64,000 bases of DNA from Laguncularia racemosa (lineage: Eukaryota > Streptophyta > Magnoliopsida > Myrtales > Combretaceae), in the NCBI GenBank assembly GCA_037954665.1, contig JBBMOL010000071.1:1793441-1857440 (forward strand), in the 5' to 3' direction. The position numbers and the translations under genes are program-made. Below are positions 62,670 to 64,000 of the stretch, piece by piece. Numbering within the stretch: position 1 is the first letter of the stretch; each line of letters starts with the position of its first letter. The notes beneath the pieces are model-generated. The model saw nothing but the letters and a program-made list of their open reading frames with translations, was not told the DNA's origin and did not search any database.

Positions 62670-64000
62670 TAATATGGGAAAATTATATTTTAGTACAATT
62701 AGGATACAATTATGTTTTTCTTTTCCTATTTTGTACAGCTAGGAGTCTCATAAGTCATGGATATGATAGATAGTTTTCTAATTTATAATTTCCTAATTTC
62801 TCCTAGGTTTCTTTTGTGTATAAAGGCATATGAAAAAATCATTATTTTTCCAAAATAAAATATTATTTCTCTGATATGGTATTAGAACCTTTAGGGTTCA
62901 CAAAATCGGGAATTTTTTTTGCCTTCATTGTCGAAATCTTAATTTTTTCGGCTGTCATTACCGGAGTTCTCTTAACACTGATCAACTCTCTCACCCACGA
63001 GTCGCCGAAGTCTGATTAGACATCAGGTGAATGTACCCAAACCCATGAATCTAAGCTTAGCATGAATGGACCTTCAAACTAATGTGGTGCGTGTGAGGAT
63101 CTAGGATTTTTTTGTTGAACTTACGACTGTCTCTTTGTTCCCACTTCCGTTGACAGAATCATCTTGCCACCTTGTCTTCACCTTCGACGACACTCCTCCG
63201 ATGGCACCCTCCATAAACACACTCTTTCCTTTTTTGTTGGCTGGCTTTAATTGTTGCGTCTCTACTTTCGACAATACCCTCCACAAATGTGCTCTTCTTT
63301 TATTTGCTTTTTGGTAGGCCTTAATTGCTAGTTTCTTTCCTTAATTGCTGTGTTTGCATTTTCATTTGATCAACCTTAATTATTGATAACATGTTAGAAA
63401 TAATAGGGAATATTGTTCAATTTGGTGAAGAACCACGCTTCCAACAGATTGGTGAACTTCAAAGCATTCAACCCGCATATAGGTTAAATGGAAAAAAATA
63501 CCTGAAATGGTCTCAGCTTGTTCAAGCGATATTGAAAGGAAAAGGAAACATCAGTCATCTCATGAGTACAGGGCTGGAGTAGGAGCACCCTTGATTTGAA
63601 GCATGGGAGGAAGAAGACTCCATGATCATTGCATGGTTATAGAATTCTATGATTCTAGAAATTAGCGACACATGTATGTTTCCGACAACTACCAAAGAGG
63701 TTTGGGACACTATCCAAGAGACTTATTCCAAGTCTAAAGATGTAGCTCAGGTGTATGAAGTCAAGATGAAGATGATGGCTACAAAGCAAAGGATGAAAAC
63801 AGTGACTAAATATGCTAACCAATTAATTTCTATGGCAGGAACTTGACCATTATAGGGTGATAAAAACTTAGTGCTCAAAGGATGCAATTGTTTTGAAAGA
63901 ATTTATTGAAAAGGATAGAGTCTATGATTTCTTGTATGGACTCAATTTTGAATTTGACCAAGTGAGAATCTAGATCCTTAGTAGATAGGAACTCCTTTAT
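62670..64000 (+). mobile_element. Decayed Ty1-copia retrotransposon, 5' part, cut by window edge
   Basis: An LTR-like sequence ending near 62876 has a TATA-like TGTATAAAGG at about 62815. It is followed by TGGTATTAGAACC (62877-62889), a primer-binding site for tRNA-Met with two changes from the consensus. A leader precedes a broken gag frame from 63391. The LTR's left border is not certain, and pol and the 3' LTR lie outside the window. Confidence 0.75.
63391..64000 (+). pseudogene. Ty1-copia gag, disrupted by stops and a frameshift
   Basis: The frame opens with an ATG and shows YRLNGKKYLKWSQLVQAILK (N-terminal copia gag motif). After in-frame stops at 63580-63645 it continues with NSMILEISDTCMFPTTTKEV and WDTIQETYSKSKDVAQVYEV (UBN2/gag region), then KYANQL. 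Past about 63850 the frame changes to one reading FIEKDRVYDFLYGLNFEFDQ, the usual next gag block. At least four stops and one shift mean no product is made. Confidence 0.85.

Noticed and set aside
1..64000. CRISPR arrays, rRNA genes, bacterial operons or phage
   Set aside because: No regularly spaced repeats with unique spacers, no rRNA-like sequence and no operon layout. Introns and plant families show nuclear plant DNA.

Overview
This window looks like nuclear DNA from a flowering plant, most likely a eudicot. The coding genes are split by AT-rich GT-AG introns, intergenic DNA is rich in retroelement debris and AT microsatellites, and the recognisable proteins are plant families. The species cannot be named from sequence alone.

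Layout: (1) 89-10470, minus strand: the 5' two thirds of a myotubularin-type phosphoinositide 3-phosphatase gene. Thirteen exons can be placed, and the gene runs off the left edge just after the catalytic cysteine codon. Its introns hold a SINE-like relic and G-rich tracts. (2) 10471-23900: intergenic DNA with a long inverted repeat (11985-12571), a decayed LINE on the minus strand (about 13200-17720) and smaller repeats. (3) 23948-25795, minus strand: an intronless DUF3475/DUF668 (PSK-simulator-like) gene with a probable 5' UTR intron. (4) About 26780-43100: 16 kb with no gene I can recognise. It holds a MITE-like element, a diverged direct duplication of about 1 kb and a GC-rich island with a CACTA-like end. 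(5) 43128-53659, plus strand: an intact five-exon cytochrome P450 of the CYP714 type, 526 aa, with a 6.9-kb second intron. (6) 57722-60309, minus strand: a five-exon OTU-domain cysteine protease, 289 aa. (7) About 62670-64000: the 5' part of a decayed Ty1-copia element cut by the right edge.

The most unusual object is inside P450 intron 2, in antisense to that gene. It is a compact, non-autonomous Ty3/gypsy-type LTR retrotransposon (46158-49636) with two 613-bp LTRs, a perfect 5-bp target duplication (CTCTT), a tRNA-Met primer site and a purine tract. Between gag and the tail of integrase, protease, reverse transcriptase and RNase H are missing. Their place is taken by about 770 bp of an aldo-keto reductase coding sequence in the element's sense direction. 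The captured piece is in frame with gag upstream and with integrase downstream. Only two in-frame stops and one homopolymer frameshift interrupt an otherwise continuous Gag-AKR-integrase frame. The AKR/integrase junction falls on a short stretch (YNRSI) that fits both parents, which suggests a template switch during reverse transcription.

The four host genes are functionally unrelated and not arranged as a cluster: lipid phosphatase, growth-signalling DUF668 protein, hormone or terpenoid P450, and deubiquitinase-like protease. Exon coordinates were assigned by hand from reading frame, GT-AG sites and family similarity. Transcript ends are not determined.
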